DNA from: an uncultured Blautia sp.
Lineage (GTDB): Bacteria > Bacillota > Clostridia > Lachnospirales > Lachnospiraceae
Length of the DNA: 64,000 nucleotides
Direction: 5' to 3'
Assembly: GCF_934371575.1 (NCBI RefSeq)
Contig: NZ_CAKRNY010000002.1
Span: 1-64,000 of the forward strand
The translations under genes and the position numbers were made by a program. The notes under the pieces are model-generated. The model saw only the letters and a list, made by a program, of their open reading frames with translations, was not told the DNA's origin and made no database searches. Positions 8,143 to 17,806 of the stretch are shown in pieces (position 1 is the first letter of the stretch; every line of letters begins with the position of its first letter).

Positions 8143-9402
8143 TTAATTCAGTCTGTAAACCTCCGCACTCTGCAATCCAAATGCAAGTGCCTCAGAATGA
8201 CTTCCGAAGTAAATGTCCACATGTCCGTAGGGAGTTCCAAGATCCTCCACCGTATACACATTTCCATTGATCAGAAGCTGGGTTCCAAATGGCACACCAG
8301 CCATTGCAACAGTTCTTCCTGCAGCCGGTACAGTTCCGCTGGCAGTAAGATTGCCGGCTGTTCCGCAGCACTGTGCGCAGTTGCAATATGCTGTCAACGT
8401 GAAGTTGCCAAGATAGGTTCCCTGAGAAGAGGAACTGCTTCCACTCTCAGAAACGCTTTCGGAATTGCCTGTACTATCAGATTCTTCGTAATCACTGTCA
8501 GATTCCTTATCTGCTTCACTATAATTGCTGTCTGTTTCACTATAATCTTCACCTGAAGACTCTGACTGACTCTCATCCTCTTCTGTGTCATAATTTTCCT
8601 CAGAAGTACTTTCTTCCTGCTCAGCAGCCGCTGCTGCTGCCTCTGCCGCTGCTTTCTCAGCCTCAACTGCCTGCATCAGGCTATAAATGCTGCTGTCAGC
8701 ACTGCTGATCTGTACATTCAGTGCACTGATCTCATCCTGACTGGCACTGATCTGACTAATATAAGACTGAATATTCTCGCTGGTGCTTGCCGTAAGTGTC
8801 TGTACCTCCTGCTGCTTGGCAGATTTCTCTGCAAGAAGATCATTGATAGACTGCGCCTCAGCCTCAGCCTGTTCTTCCTGTGCCTTAATTTCTGTCTGAA
8901 GCTTCTTATATTTTTCAAGCATATCGCGGTCATACTGGGAAATCTGTGCAATGTTCTCAGCACGGTTCAGAAACTGCGCCAGATCCTCTGAAGATAAAAG
9001 CAGTTCCAGCATGGATGCACTGCCGTTTTCATACATATACACAATACGCTTCTTCATGTCCTCATACTGCTTATCCGATGTAGCTTTCGCTTCCTCAAGC
9101 TGTGTCTTTAACGTCTTCAGTTCTTCTTCCTTCTCAGCTGCCTGGATTCCAAGCTCAGATACACTGTTTGTAAGTTCTGTATATTGTGCATTCAACTCGG
9201 CCAGATAGCTCTCAAGCTCCTGCTTCTTGCTCTCCAGAGATTCCATATTGGCCTGCTCCTGGGCCAGATCTGCCTGTGCAGCCGCCTTCTGTGCCTGTAC
9301 ATCTGCAAGCTGCTCTTCTGTAGAAGATGCATATACAAAAGCAGGGGCAGATATGCTCATAATTCCTGTCAACAGTAACACAAAAATTTTCTTAAATCTC
9401 AT
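8143..9402 (-). CDS. secreted coiled-coil protein with C-terminal 3D domain (putative peptidoglycan-active enzyme)
   Basis: The 419-residue protein has a signal peptide (residues 1-26, positive start then a hydrophobic core ending VYAS), a long coiled coil of PcsB/NlpC-partner type (about 30-245), a Ser/Glu/Asp-rich linker (about 250-325) and a 3D domain (about 330-419). The 3D domain shows the AYCNCAQCCG cysteine segment and the VEDLG and HVDIYFG aspartates. 3D domains occur in MltA-like and Rpf-like wall enzymes, so peptidoglycan cleavage outside the cell is likely. ATG 9402 follows GAGGTG. A TTGAAA-16-TATACT promoter precedes it. Confidence 0.82.
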   Translation of the reverse strand: MRFKKIFVLLLTGIMSISAPAFVYASSTEEQLADVQAQKAAAQADLAQEQANMESLESKKQELESYLAELNAQYTELTNSVSELGIQAAEKEEELKTLKTQLEEAKATSDKQYEDMKKRIVYMYENGSASMLELLLSSEDLAQFLNRAENIAQISQYDRDMLEKYKKLQTEIKAQEEQAEAEAQSINDLLAEKSAKQQEVQTLTASTSENIQSYISQISASQDEISALNVQISSADSSIYSLMQAVEAEKAAAEAAAAAAEQEESTSEENYDTEEDESQSESSGEDYSETDSNYSEADKESDSDYEESDSTGNSESVSESGSSSSSQGTYLGNFTLTAYCNCAQCCGTAGNLTASGTVPAAGRTVAMAGVPFGTQLLINGNVYTVEDLGTPYGHVDIYFGSHSEALAFGLQSAEVYRLN

Positions 9403-9437
9403 ATATGTAAACACCTCATTATTTTTTTCGCAGATTA

Positions 9438-9465
9438 AGTATAACACATTTCGTAATTTTTTCAA
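9438..9465 (-). promoter_or_regulatory. promoter of the 3D-domain protein gene
   Basis: On the minus strand TTGAAA (9465-9460), 16-base spacer, TATACT (9443-9438), about 35 bases before the ATG at 9402. Confidence 0.65.
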
Positions 9466-9548
9466 CACTTTTATTTAACTTTTGTAATATTTATGTAATA
9501 TTTTACAATATTTTTGCCATACTTTGAATTTCACATCTGGTTTTTCGC

Positions 9549-9595
9549 AAAAAAATCCCCCGCGCTTCGTGAACTCATCCACAAAATGCGGGGTG
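9549..9595 (-). terminator. spoVG terminator
   Basis: Minus-strand stem CCCCGC/GCGGGG with a 22-base loop is followed by ATTTTTTT, 18 bases past the spoVG stop codon. Confidence 0.7.
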
Positions 9596-9612
9596 TAAAA
9601 ACCTCTTCTGTT

Positions 9613-9888
9613 TTATACAGCAGCTTCTTCCTCTGCTATAGCTTCCTGATATTTTTCGAGAATGATCGACTGGATTTTGTCACGAGTAGAAGAATTGATA
9701 GGATGTGCAATATCCCGGTATTCTCCATCGGTTGCTTTACGGCTCGGCATTGCGATAAAAAGCCCCTTCTCTCCTTCAATCACTTTGATATCATGTACTA
9801 CAAATTCTTCATCAATCGTGATTGAAACTACGGCTTTCATCTTCCCCTCCTTTGCAACCTTTCTCACCCGTACATCTGTAATGTTCAT
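9613..9888 (-). CDS. spoVG: septation/sporulation regulator SpoVG
   Basis: The 91-residue protein matches SpoVG over its whole length: [11 protein letters not shown] at the start, [22 protein letters not shown] in the middle and [16 protein letters not shown] toward the end. SpoVG is a small nucleic-acid-binding protein affecting division, capsule and sporulation genes in Firmicutes. AGGAAAGGGG precedes the ATG. It is followed by its own terminator and lies downstream of glgC-glgD in the same direction. Confidence 0.95.
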   Translation of the reverse strand: MNITDVRVRKVAKEGKMKAVVSITIDEEFVVHDIKVIEGEKGLFIAMPSRKATDGEYRDIAHPINSSTRDKIQSIILEKYQEAIAEEEAAV

Positions 9889-9941
9889 TTTTGCTGCCCC
9901 TTTCCTCTTAACTGCCTTACCACAGCTAAAGTCCTTTTTTA

Positions 9942-11060
9942 TTATAAGCTATATCGCTCGTTTTTTTCCACAACGATCTTCACTTCACCATCGCCGCTGT
10001 AGTATGAATTTGCCCGGATCGTATCCCGGCTTTCAACGATACAATTCTCGATATGTGTATTATCCCCCAGATATACATCATTCAGAATTACAGAATTCTT
10101 GATCACACAATTGTTTCCAACATATACATCCTTAAACAGGACAGAATTCTCTACAACACCGTTTATAATACATCCACTGGAAACCAGACTGTTCTTAACC
10201 TCTGCTCCCGGATTGTATTTTGCAGGCGGAAGATCATCGATCTTAGTCTTGATTGCCGGCTCCTGTTTGAAGAAGTAATTGCGAATCTCCGGTTTCAGGA
10301 AATCCATATTTGTCTTGTAATAGGATTCCACTGTGGAAATATTGCTCCAGTAGCTGTCAATCTTATAGCCATAGATTCTCTTAAGATTCTTATAACGGAT
10401 CAGAATATCTTTGACAAAATCATTACGTCCTTCCTGCGCAGCTTTCTCAATCAGCTCGATCAGCTGTCTTCTTCGAATCACATAAATGCCTGTAGAAATG
10501 GTACTATATGGGGAAACCATAGGCTTCTCCTCGAATTCCTCAATTCTGCAATCCTCATTCATGCGAAGGACACCAAAGCGTTCTACCTCAGATGGATCCT
10601 GACAGGTCGTGCATACAACTGTAATGTCAGCACGTTTTGCAATGTGATATTCCAGAACCTTGTTGTAATCCATCTTATAGACACAGTCACCGGATGCTAT
10701 AACCACATACGGTTCATGGCTGTTTTTCAGAAAACTGAGATTCTGATAAATAGCATCTGCAGTTCCCTGATACCAGAAACCGTTTTCTTTGGTGATAGTA
10801 GGTGTAAACACAAAAAGACCGCCCTGTTTTCTTCCGAAATCCCACCACTTCGAAGAGCTTAAATGCTCATTCAGGGAACGTGCATTGTACTGAGTCAGCA
10901 CTGCTACCTTCTGAATACGGGAGTTAGCCATATTGCTCAGGGCAAAATCTATGCTTCTGTAGCTTCCGGCAATAGGCATTGCTGCAATTGCCCTCTTGTC
11001 TGATAATTCTCTCATACGGTTATTATTACCGCCGGCTAAAATAATTCCAATTGCTCTCAT
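9942..11060 (-). CDS. glgD: glucose-1-phosphate adenylyltransferase regulatory subunit GlgD
   Basis: The 372-residue protein has an N-terminal nucleotidyltransferase fold ([10 protein letters not shown] near residue 7) and a C-terminal left-handed beta-helix rich in hexapeptide repeats (about 285-355). The glycine-rich loop differs from the GGQGSRL of GlgC, as in GlgD paralogues that are catalytically weak or inactive and activate GlgC. The start overlaps the glgC stop as ATGA. Together the two subunits would make ADP-glucose for glycogen synthesis. Confidence 0.93.
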   Translation of the reverse strand: MRAIGIILAGGNNNRMRELSDKRAIAAMPIAGSYRSIDFALSNMANSRIQKVAVLTQYNARSLNEHLSSSKWWDFGRKQGGLFVFTPTITKENGFWYQGTADAIYQNLSFLKNSHEPYVVIASGDCVYKMDYNKVLEYHIAKRADITVVCTTCQDPSEVERFGVLRMNEDCRIEEFEEKPMVSPYSTISTGIYVIRRRQLIELIEKAAQEGRNDFVKDILIRYKNLKRIYGYKIDSYWSNISTVESYYKTNMDFLKPEIRNYFFKQEPAIKTKIDDLPPAKYNPGAEVKNSLVSSGCIINGVVENSVLFKDVYVGNNCVIKNSVILNDVYLGDNTHIENCIVESRDTIRANSYYSGDGEVKIVVEKNERYSL

Positions 11061-12334
11061 GCTTTGTCACCGTCCTTTGCTGCAATTACCTGTCCGCTTT
11101 CCAGAATACCATCCGGATAATCTGCCTGGGTGGTCACACCGGAAATCGCCGTGTTCTTTCCAATCTTAACATCGTCCGGAACTACGGAGCCTTCTCCTAT
11201 GGTCGCAATGCCAAATGCATATACAGCAGGTTTCTTTACATTAGGCGCTTCCTCACCGCAGCCAATAACCACATTATCACCGATGGTTACATCCTCTGCC
11301 ACGATTGCCTTTTCCATATCTGCATTCTCACCGATTGTTGTGTTTCGCATGATAATGGAATCTCTGATCACACTTCCCTTACCAATTACAACATTTGGTC
11401 CAATAACTGAATTATGTACCTCACCGTATATCTCAGAGCCCTCTCCGATCAGGCATCTGTCCAGAACAGCATCCTCTGAAATATACTGCGGCTGAATAAT
11501 ATCACCCTTGGTATAAATTTTCCAGAATTCCTCATAAAGATTAAACTCCGGAATGATATCAATAAGTTCCATATTGGCTTCCCAGTAAGACCCGAGAGTT
11601 CCAACATCCTTCCAATAGCCATTGTATTCATAGGCAAAAAGGCGCTGACCTTTTTCCTTACAGTATGGAAGAATATGCTTACCAAAGTCACAGCTCTGCT
11701 GATCCTTCAGTGCATAGAGCGCTTCCTTCAAAACCGGCCAGCTGAAAATGTAAATTCCCATAGAAGCGAGATTGCTGCTTGGGTGCTCTGGTTTCTCCTC
11801 AAATTCAGTTACACGGAAGGTCTCATCCGTCACCATAATACCAAAACGGCTAGCTTCCTCAATAGGTACAGGCATACAGGCAATGGTCACATCCGCCTTA
11901 TTTGCCTTATGGAAATCGAGCATAACCTCATAATCCATCTTATATATATGATCTCCTGAAAGGATAAGCACATAATCAGGATTGTACTGCTCCATATATG
12001 CCATATTCTGGAAAATAGCATTAGCTGTTCCTGTATACCACTCGCTGTTCGTACTTTTCTCATATGGTGGAAGTACAGTTACACCGCCTTCATTTCTGTC
12101 CAGATCCCACGGAACACCAATACCGATATGGGTATTCAGTCTCAAAGGCTGATACTGTGTCAGAACACCTACTGTATCGATTCCAGAATTAATACAGTTA
12201 CTTAACGGAAAATCAATAATACGGTATTTTCCTCCAAAAGCTACTGCTGGTTTGGCCACTTTTTCTGTCAGTACCCCAAGTCTGCTGCCTTGGCCGCCGG
12301 CTAAGAGCATGGCAATCATTTCTTTTTTAATCAT
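11057..12334 (-). CDS. glgC: glucose-1-phosphate adenylyltransferase catalytic subunit GlgC
   Basis: The 425-residue enzyme shows the catalytic loop [14 protein letters not shown] (about residues 10-23), the Lys-containing [21 protein letters not shown] segment, the GTANAIFQN glucose-phosphate region near 100 and a C-terminal beta-helix. It converts glucose-1-phosphate and ATP to ADP-glucose, the committed step of glycogen synthesis. It leads the glgC-glgD pair, with a good promoter 33 bases upstream. A Spo0A-box-like TTGTCGAA is at 12455-12462 upstream of that promoter. Confidence 0.96.
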   Translation of the reverse strand: MIKKEMIAMLLAGGQGSRLGVLTEKVAKPAVAFGGKYRIIDFPLSNCINSGIDTVGVLTQYQPLRLNTHIGIGVPWDLDRNEGGVTVLPPYEKSTNSEWYTGTANAIFQNMAYMEQYNPDYVLILSGDHIYKMDYEVMLDFHKANKADVTIACMPVPIEEASRFGIMVTDETFRVTEFEEKPEHPSSNLASMGIYIFSWPVLKEALYALKDQQSCDFGKHILPYCKEKGQRLFAYEYNGYWKDVGTLGSYWEANMELIDIIPEFNLYEEFWKIYTKGDIIQPQYISEDAVLDRCLIGEGSEIYGEVHNSVIGPNVVIGKGSVIRDSIIMRNTTIGENADMEKAIVAEDVTIGDNVVIGCGEEAPNVKKPAVYAFGIATIGEGSVVPDDVKIGKNTAISGVTTQADYPDGILESGQVIAAKDGDKA

Positions 12335-12366
12335 GCTATCACCTCTTGTTGTAGTTATGATTTACC

Positions 12367-12395
12367 ATTATATCATACTTCTCATATTTAGTGAA
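12367..12395 (-). promoter_or_regulatory. glgC promoter
   Basis: On the minus strand TTCACT (12395-12390), 17-base spacer, TATAAT (12372-12367), 33 bases before the glgC ATG. Confidence 0.65.
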
Positions 12396-12453
12396 CATTT
12401 TTTACAAAATATTTGTTGTTACTTTATTTTTTTTATCGCTATTGTACATGTTT

Positions 12454-12471
12454 TTTCGACAAGTGCCGAAA
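12454..12471. promoter_or_regulatory. palindrome containing a Spo0A-box-like site
   Basis: TTTCGACA-AG-TGCCGAAA is an 18-base near-perfect palindrome (one mismatch). Read on the minus strand it contains TTGTCGAA (12462-12455), which equals the 0A-box core. It lies 60 bases upstream of the glgC -35 box, between glgC and murC. The 318-base gap 12335-12652 otherwise holds only the two divergent promoters. Confidence 0.5.
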
Positions 12472-12552
12472 TGTATCTGTGTTTTTTTATTCATTATGTA
12501 CAGTGGTAAATCAATTTTTTTGTTTATACTCCAGACAGACCAAAGAAATACT

Positions 12553-12580
12553 TTGCTTTTTCGTCGGTTCGGGGTATAAT
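12553..12580 (+). promoter_or_regulatory. murC promoter
   Basis: TTGCTT (12553-12558), 16-base spacer, TATAAT (12575-12580), 72 bases before the murC ATG. Confidence 0.6.
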
Positions 12581-12652
12581 AAATGAAACTGATTATAAAA
12601 AACAATGATATTACTTCATTGCGAAATGATTACTTCAAATAAGGAGATTACT

Positions 12653-14032
12653 ATGTATCAGATAGACTTTCATAAACCGCTTCATATTCATTTTATCGGG
12701 ATTGGCGGAATCAGTATGAGCGGACTGGCCGAGATTCTTCTTGGCGAGGATTTCATCATTTCCGGCTCTGATTCCAAGGAAAGCCCGCTTACTGATTCCC
12801 TTACACAGAAAGGTGCACGCATTTACTATGGGCAGCGTGCTTCCAATATCACAGACGATGTAGAGCTTGTGGTTTACACTGCAGCCATTCATCCCGATAA
12901 CCCAGAATATGCCATTGCCGTGGAAAAGGGGATTCCAATGCTTACCAGAGCGCAGCTCCTCGGTCAGATCATGCGTAACTATGACACACCGATCGCAGTT
13001 TCCGGAACCCACGGTAAAACCACCACAACTTCCATGATCTCCCAGATTCTTCTTGAGGCAGATGCGGATCCCACTATCAGCGTAGGCGGTATTCTTCCTG
13101 CTATTGGTGGAAATATCCGTGTAGGTCAGTCTGAGACCTTTATCACAGAAGCTTGTGAATACACCAACAGTTTTTTAAGCTTTTTCCCGAAAATCAGTAT
13201 CATCCTGAATATTGATGCGGATCATCTGGACTTTTTTAAGGATATTGATGACATCCGTCATTCTTTCCGCCAGTTTGCCCAGCTTCTTCCGGCTGACGGC
13301 GCATTGATTATCAATGCCGATACGCCCCATTACGAAGATATTATCAAAGATCTTCCATGCAAGGTAATTACATATGGTCTGGAACACGAGGCACAATATC
13401 AGGCAGCTGATATTACCTATGACAAATACGGACATGCTTCCTTTACTGTTCTGAAGGATGGCAAAAAGGCCGGCAGCTTTTATCTGAAGGTTCCCGGAAG
13501 CCATAATGTTTCCAACGCACTGGCAGCCATCGCGCTGGCCCAGCTTCTTCAAATTCCTGATGAAGTAACCGTCAAAGGACTTGGAAGCTTCACCGGCACA
13601 GACCGCCGATTCCAGTACAAAGGCGAAGTAGCAGGTGTTACCATCGTGGACGATTATGCACATCATCCAACTGAGATCCAGGCTACTTTAAATGCAGCAC
13701 ACAATTATCCGCATAAGAAACTGTGGTGTGTCTTCCAGCCACATACCTACACACGTACTAAGGCTCTTCTTCCTGAGTTTGCGCAGGCTCTTAAGCTAGC
13801 AGACCATGTAGTTCTTGCTGATATTTATGCTGCAAGAGAGACCGACACTCTTGGAATCTCTTCACAGGATCTTCAGGCAAGAATCCAGGAGCTTGGCACT
13901 CCATGCGAATATTTCCCGACTTTTGATGAAATTGAGAACTTCCTGCTGAACAACTGCGAAGCCGGAGATCTGCTTATCACAATGGGCGCCGGAGATGTTG
14001 TAAGGATTGGCGAACAGTTACTTGGCAAATAA
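12653..14032 (+). CDS. murC: UDP-N-acetylmuramate--L-alanine ligase MurC
   Basis: The 459-residue protein has the N-terminal UDP-binding loop GIGGISMSG (residues 16-24), the ATP loop SGTHGKTTTT near 117-126 and the C-terminal ligase region with DDYAHHPTEI near 345. It adds L-alanine to UDP-MurNAc, the first amino acid step of the peptidoglycan stem, in the cytosol. ATG 12653 follows AAGGAGA at seven bases; the upstream in-frame ATG lacks this. A terminator follows, so it is probably monocistronic. Confidence 0.97.
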   Translation: MYQIDFHKPLHIHFIGIGGISMSGLAEILLGEDFIISGSDSKESPLTDSLTQKGARIYYGQRASNITDDVELVVYTAAIHPDNPEYAIAVEKGIPMLTRAQLLGQIMRNYDTPIAVSGTHGKTTTTSMISQILLEADADPTISVGGILPAIGGNIRVGQSETFITEACEYTNSFLSFFPKISIILNIDADHLDFFKDIDDIRHSFRQFAQLLPADGALIINADTPHYEDIIKDLPCKVITYGLEHEAQYQAADITYDKYGHASFTVLKDGKKAGSFYLKVPGSHNVSNALAAIALAQLLQIPDEVTVKGLGSFTGTDRRFQYKGEVAGVTIVDDYAHHPTEIQATLNAAHNYPHKKLWCVFQPHTYTRTKALLPEFAQALKLADHVVLADIYAARETDTLGISSQDLQARIQELGTPCEYFPTFDEIENFLLNNCEAGDLLITMGAGDVVRIGEQLLGK

Positions 14033-14038
14033 TGCACC

Positions 14039-14081
14039 AGCGGCCGTTGGCCCCTACCAGGGTCTGACAGCCGCTTTTTTT
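14039..14081 (+). terminator. murC terminator
   Basis: AGCGGC (14039-14044) pairs with GCCGCT (about 14070-14075) around an inner hairpin and is followed by a run of T. Confidence 0.8.
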
Positions 14082-14090
14082 ATAAACTTT

Positions 14091-14341
14091 TTATCCACAT
14101 CAAAAAAAGCTTGTAAATCCAAGTAATTTTGGAGTTATCCACATTATCCACATGCTTATGCACATTTTCACACTTGTCCGTATGTGGAATCTTATGTGTA
14201 TAAAGTACTTAACATAATATTACGACACTACTCGACAAAAAATACTGTTTTTCTTTATTTTCCTACATTCTTCCGGTTTCCATAAACATTATTTGCAACT
14301 TAGTTTCCACATTTTCCACATTTTCCACATTGTAATCCACA
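14091..14341. other. DnaA-box cluster upstream of dnaD-dnaI
   Basis: Within the 398-base gap between murC and dnaD there are five 9-mers fitting TTATNCACA: TTATCCACA at 14091, 14135 and 14144 (the last two directly adjacent), TTATGCACA at 14156, and TTATACACA on the minus strand at 14195-14203. A second array of near-boxes is head to tail at 14303 (GTTTCCACA), 14312 and 14321 (both TTTTCCACA) and 14333 (TAATCCACA). The two groups flank about 100 bases of AT-rich DNA. dnaA and dnaN are not here, so this is either a DnaA-controlled promoter or an origin-like/titration site. A TTTTGTCGAG motif (minus strand, 14240-14231) lies between. Confidence 0.75.
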
Positions 14342-14430
14342 CACATTCCAAAAATCTTCCGGGAAATAATCTCCTATTCTCATTTAAAAATGGGTGTGCT
14401 ATAATGCAAGAAACAAGAAGGAGCATTTCC

Positions 14431-15543
14431 ATGATCAAGTTACATAGTACCGGGCTTAATGACGCCACTATTTTATCCAATAATTTTATAGACTATTTTA
14501 TGCCAAAGGCAAACGGCGAATTTGTAAAAGTTTATATTTATCTGCTCCGCATACTCAGCAAACCGGAAGAAACCTTCGGACTTTCCCAGATGGCTGACAC
14601 TCTGGTCTGTACGGAGGGAGACATTCTTCGTGCTCTGAAATACTGGGAAACCCAAAAGCTGGTTTCTCTTTTATACGATGCGGATCAGCTCACTGGAATC
14701 ACCCTGCTTACTCCCTGGAATAAGGTTGATGTACCTGCTTCTGAGGCTTCAGACAGCTTCTGTACCGATACCCAGCCTGCCAGAGAATCGGATGAATCAG
14801 CCACTGCTTTGAATGCTGATACTCCATCCTCCCCGGCCTCTTCACAGCCCCTTTCCCAGAGTAAGGGACTCACTCCTGACCGGGTAAAGGAGCTGAAGCA
14901 GAATGAAGACATCATCCAGCTTCTTTATATTGCCGAGCAGTACCTTGGCAAAACACTCACTCCTACAGAGACTCGTAAGATCCTGTTTTTCTACGATGAG
15001 CTTCACATGTCCGTGGATTTGATTGATTATCTGATCGAATACTGTGTTGGACGTGATCACCGCAGTATCCGTTATATTGAAACGGTTGCCATGGCATGGA
15101 AGGAGGAGGGTATCACCACTGTGGAGATGGCTAAGGATTCCACTTCCCGCTACAGCAAAGAATATTTTTCCGTTCTGAAAGCCATGGGAATTACCAACCG
15201 CAATCCTTCTGATGTGGAAATATCACTGATCAACACCTGGACCAGAAACTACGGATTCACTATGGAACTGATTCAGGAAGCCTGTTCACGAACCGTTCTT
15301 CAGACTGGTCAGCCAAGCTTTCCATATGCCGACAAAATACTTCAGAAATGGAAGGACAAGCACATCCGTACTTTGGAAGACGTCCGTATTCAGGATGCAC
15401 AGCATCAGAAGCGTAAACTTGAAAAAGCAGTTGCAAAAACCTCTCAGCCGAAGCCCTCGACACCAAACCGTTTTAATAATTTCCATCAACGGGATTATGA
15501 TTTTGCCGAGTATGAAAAGAAATTACTCAATAAGACCAATTAA
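14431..15543 (+). CDS. dnaD: DnaD-domain replication initiation protein
   Basis: The 370-residue protein has an N-terminal winged-helix-like part (about 1-95), an acidic Ser/Pro-rich linker (about 105-150) and a DnaD/DnaB_2 domain (about 160-240) with the family's EQYLGKTLTPTE start and YIETVAMAWKEEGI end. DnaD proteins bridge DnaA-bound DNA and the helicase loader in Firmicutes. ATG 14431 follows AAGGAG at seven bases. A TATAAT at 14400 is the likely -10, and a DnaA-box cluster lies immediately upstream. dnaI-like and prs genes follow. Confidence 0.88.
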   Translation: MIKLHSTGLNDATILSNNFIDYFMPKANGEFVKVYIYLLRILSKPEETFGLSQMADTLVCTEGDILRALKYWETQKLVSLLYDADQLTGITLLTPWNKVDVPASEASDSFCTDTQPARESDESATALNADTPSSPASSQPLSQSKGLTPDRVKELKQNEDIIQLLYIAEQYLGKTLTPTETRKILFFYDELHMSVDLIDYLIEYCVGRDHRSIRYIETVAMAWKEEGITTVEMAKDSTSRYSKEYFSVLKAMGITNRNPSDVEISLINTWTRNYGFTMELIQEACSRTVLQTGQPSFPYADKILQKWKDKHIRTLEDVRIQDAQHQKRKLEKAVAKTSQPKPSTPNRFNNFHQRDYDFAEYEKKLLNKTN

Positions 15544-15602
15544 TACCATAGAACAAAACCTTTTTTATTCCAACGTTTTACGTACTGGAAGGAGAGTATT
15601 AT

Positions 15603-16589
15603 ATGCCCTTACAGAATTACCAATACGATACCATAATGCGTGAGTATAACCGCCGCCAGGCACGAAACCGCCGTATACAGGAAGAACACCTGGCAGAAGC
15701 TTACGCCAAAGTCCCGCGTCTGCGTGAAATTGACGAGGAAGTTGCGACTTTAAGCGCCAGAAAAGCACGCGCCCTGATCAGCCGACAGGAAACCGGCACA
15801 GAAGATCTTCGCAATGACATTGCCCTGCTTTCTCAGGAGCGTACAGCTCTTCTCCTCTCTTCAGGTTATCCGGCAGACTATCTGGAAATGAGTTACACCT
15901 GTCCACTTTGCCAGGATACCGGTTATATCGGCAGTCAAAAATGCTCCTGTTTCCGGAAGGCAGAGATTGAATTGCTGTATACACAGTCAAATTTAAAGGA
16001 AATTCTTGAAAAAGAGAACTTTGACCACTTTTCTTTTGACTTTTATTCTGATACAATAACTAATGATTCAACGGGACTGACTGAACGTGAGACTGCCCGT
16101 CGCGCTTACAATCTGGCCAGAGAATTTATTGCCAACTTCGACAATTCCTTCCAGAACCTGTTCTTTTACGGCGACACCGGTGTGGGTAAGACATTTCTTT
16201 CCCACTGCATTGCTCACGATCTTCTGGAAAGTGCACATTGTGTGCTTTATTTTTCCGCATTCGAGCTGTTTGATTTTCTTGCAAGCTCTGCCTTTTCCAG
16301 AGGAAATGAAGCTCCCGATGATGAACCGATTTTTGACTGTGACCTGCTGATCATTGATGACCTCGGCACAGAACTTACCAACAGCTTTGTATCTTCACAA
16401 CTTTTTCTGTGCATTAACGAACGGATCATGCGTCAAAAGTCTACAATTATTTCCACAAACCTGAAGCTGGAAGATTTCTCGTCAACTTATTCAGAGAGAA
16501 CCTTTTCCCGTATTGCCAGCAACTATCAGATGACAAAGCTTGTGGGAAAAGATATCCGCATTCAGAAAATTTTTTTAGGAGGAAAGTAA
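15603..16589 (+). CDS. dnaI: DnaC/DnaI-type helicase loader ATPase
   Basis: The 328-residue AAA+ protein has a coiled N-terminal part, a zinc-type cluster (CPLC near residue 100 and CSC near 115), Walker A GDTGVGKT near 190 and Walker B LLIIDDLGTE near 255, followed by a sensor I STN motif. It loads the replicative helicase onto DNA and is expected to act with the DnaD protein encoded just upstream. GGAGAG precedes the ATG. The ribosome binding site of prs lies inside its last codons. Confidence 0.9.
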   Translation: MPLQNYQYDTIMREYNRRQARNRRIQEEHLAEAYAKVPRLREIDEEVATLSARKARALISRQETGTEDLRNDIALLSQERTALLLSSGYPADYLEMSYTCPLCQDTGYIGSQKCSCFRKAEIELLYTQSNLKEILEKENFDHFSFDFYSDTITNDSTGLTERETARRAYNLAREFIANFDNSFQNLFFYGDTGVGKTFLSHCIAHDLLESAHCVLYFSAFELFDFLASSAFSRGNEAPDDEPIFDCDLLIIDDLGTELTNSFVSSQLFLCINERIMRQKSTIISTNLKLEDFSSTYSERTFSRIASNYQMTKLVGKDIRIQKIFLGGK

Positions 16590-16592
16590 AGA

Positions 16593-17771
16593 ATGGCACA
16601 AGAAGAATTGACTACACTTCCCGTTGGAAGACTGGGATTAGTTCCTTTGGAAAGCTGTAAGAGCCTTGGACAGAAGGTGGACGAATGGCTCGTACAGTGG
16701 CGTAAGGAGCGTGAGCATTCAGAATCAGATTCTTTCGCCTTTGAAGGATACAAGAGAGATTCCTACACAATTAAAGTTCAGAACCCACGATTTGGTTCCG
16801 GTGAGGGAAAATGCGTGATCACCGAATCTGTACGAGGCGATGATATTTATGTTCTTGTAGATGTGTGCAACTACAATATATCTTATCCCATCGGCAGATA
16901 TACCAACCTGATGTCCCCAGACGATCATTATCAGGATCTTAAGCGTGTAATTGCAGCTATTGGAGGAAAAGCCCGCCGTGTAAATGTAATTATGCCATAT
17001 CTTTATGAAGGCCGCCAAAGCAAACGTATCGGAAGAGAATCTCTTGACTGCGCTACTGCACTTCATGAACTGATCAATATGGGTGTTGAAAACATTATCA
17101 CCTTTGATGCACACGACCCACAGATCCAGAATGCAACACCGCTTCATGGATTTGAAACTGTTCAGCCTTCTTATCAGTTTATTAAAGCTCTTCTGAAGAA
17201 TGAGCAGGGACTTCACATTGACAATGAGCATTTTATGATCATCAGCCCGGATGAAGGCAGCATGAGCCGTGCTATCTACCTTGCCAATATCCTTGGTGTT
17301 GATATGGGTATGTATTACAAACGTCTCGACTACTCCAAGAACGTAGACGGAAGACATCCGATCGCAGCTTATGAGTTCCTTGGACCAAATGTAGCAGGCA
17401 AGGATATGATCCTTATCGATGACATGATTTCTTCCGGTGATACCATTCTGAAAATTGCTTCTCTTCTGAAAGAAAGAGGTGCCGGCAGAATTTATCTCTG
17501 CTCTACCTTTGGACTGTTTACTGATAACCTTAAGAAATTTGATGAAGCGCATGCCGCTGGCGTGTTTGACAAACTTCTCACAACCAACATGGTATACCAG
17601 TCCGATGAGCTGCTTGCAAAACCATATTACATTTCCTGTGATATGAGCAAGTACATTGCACTGATTATTGATACGCTGAATCACGATATGTCTGTAAGCC
17701 ATCTGCTGAACCCGGTTGACAGAATTAAACGCTGCGTAAACAACTATATGGCTCAGTATGATGAGAAATAA
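16593..17771 (+). CDS. prs: ribose-phosphate pyrophosphokinase (PRPP synthetase)
   Basis: The 392-residue enzyme carries the PRPP loop MILIDDMISSGDT near residue 272 and the THDPQIQ-like DAHDPQIQ segment near 178. It transfers pyrophosphate from ATP to ribose-5-phosphate for nucleotide, His and Trp synthesis. It is about 70 residues longer than the classical 315-residue enzyme, mainly at the N-terminus, a variant form seen in Clostridia. It follows dnaI after three bases, placing nucleotide precursor supply with replication loading. Confidence 0.92.
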   Translation: MAQEELTTLPVGRLGLVPLESCKSLGQKVDEWLVQWRKEREHSESDSFAFEGYKRDSYTIKVQNPRFGSGEGKCVITESVRGDDIYVLVDVCNYNISYPIGRYTNLMSPDDHYQDLKRVIAAIGGKARRVNVIMPYLYEGRQSKRIGRESLDCATALHELINMGVENIITFDAHDPQIQNATPLHGFETVQPSYQFIKALLKNEQGLHIDNEHFMIISPDEGSMSRAIYLANILGVDMGMYYKRLDYSKNVDGRHPIAAYEFLGPNVAGKDMILIDDMISSGDTILKIASLLKERGAGRIYLCSTFGLFTDNLKKFDEAHAAGVFDKLLTTNMVYQSDELLAKPYYISCDMSKYIALIIDTLNHDMSVSHLLNPVDRIKRCVNNYMAQYDEK

Positions 17772-17806
17772 TTCAGTATGTTTTATATAAATATTGAAAA
17801 ACATTT

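Noticed and set aside
9742..11060. Long plus-strand frames opposite glgD and spoVG as genes
   Set aside because: They are antisense shadows without ribosome binding sites or recognisable domains, while the minus strand encodes well-supported proteins.
12335..12652. Small protein genes in the glgC-murC gap
   Set aside because: The short frames there are AT-driven, lack ribosome binding sites and overlap two divergent promoters.
14091..14341. The chromosomal origin itself
   Set aside because: No dnaA, dnaN, rpmH or recF gene is nearby; the cluster is therefore reported only as a DnaA-binding region.
14293..14430. N-terminal extension of the DnaD protein
   Set aside because: The extra residues are coded by the TTTCCACA repeat array and the promoter; AAGGAG before 14431 gives the better start.
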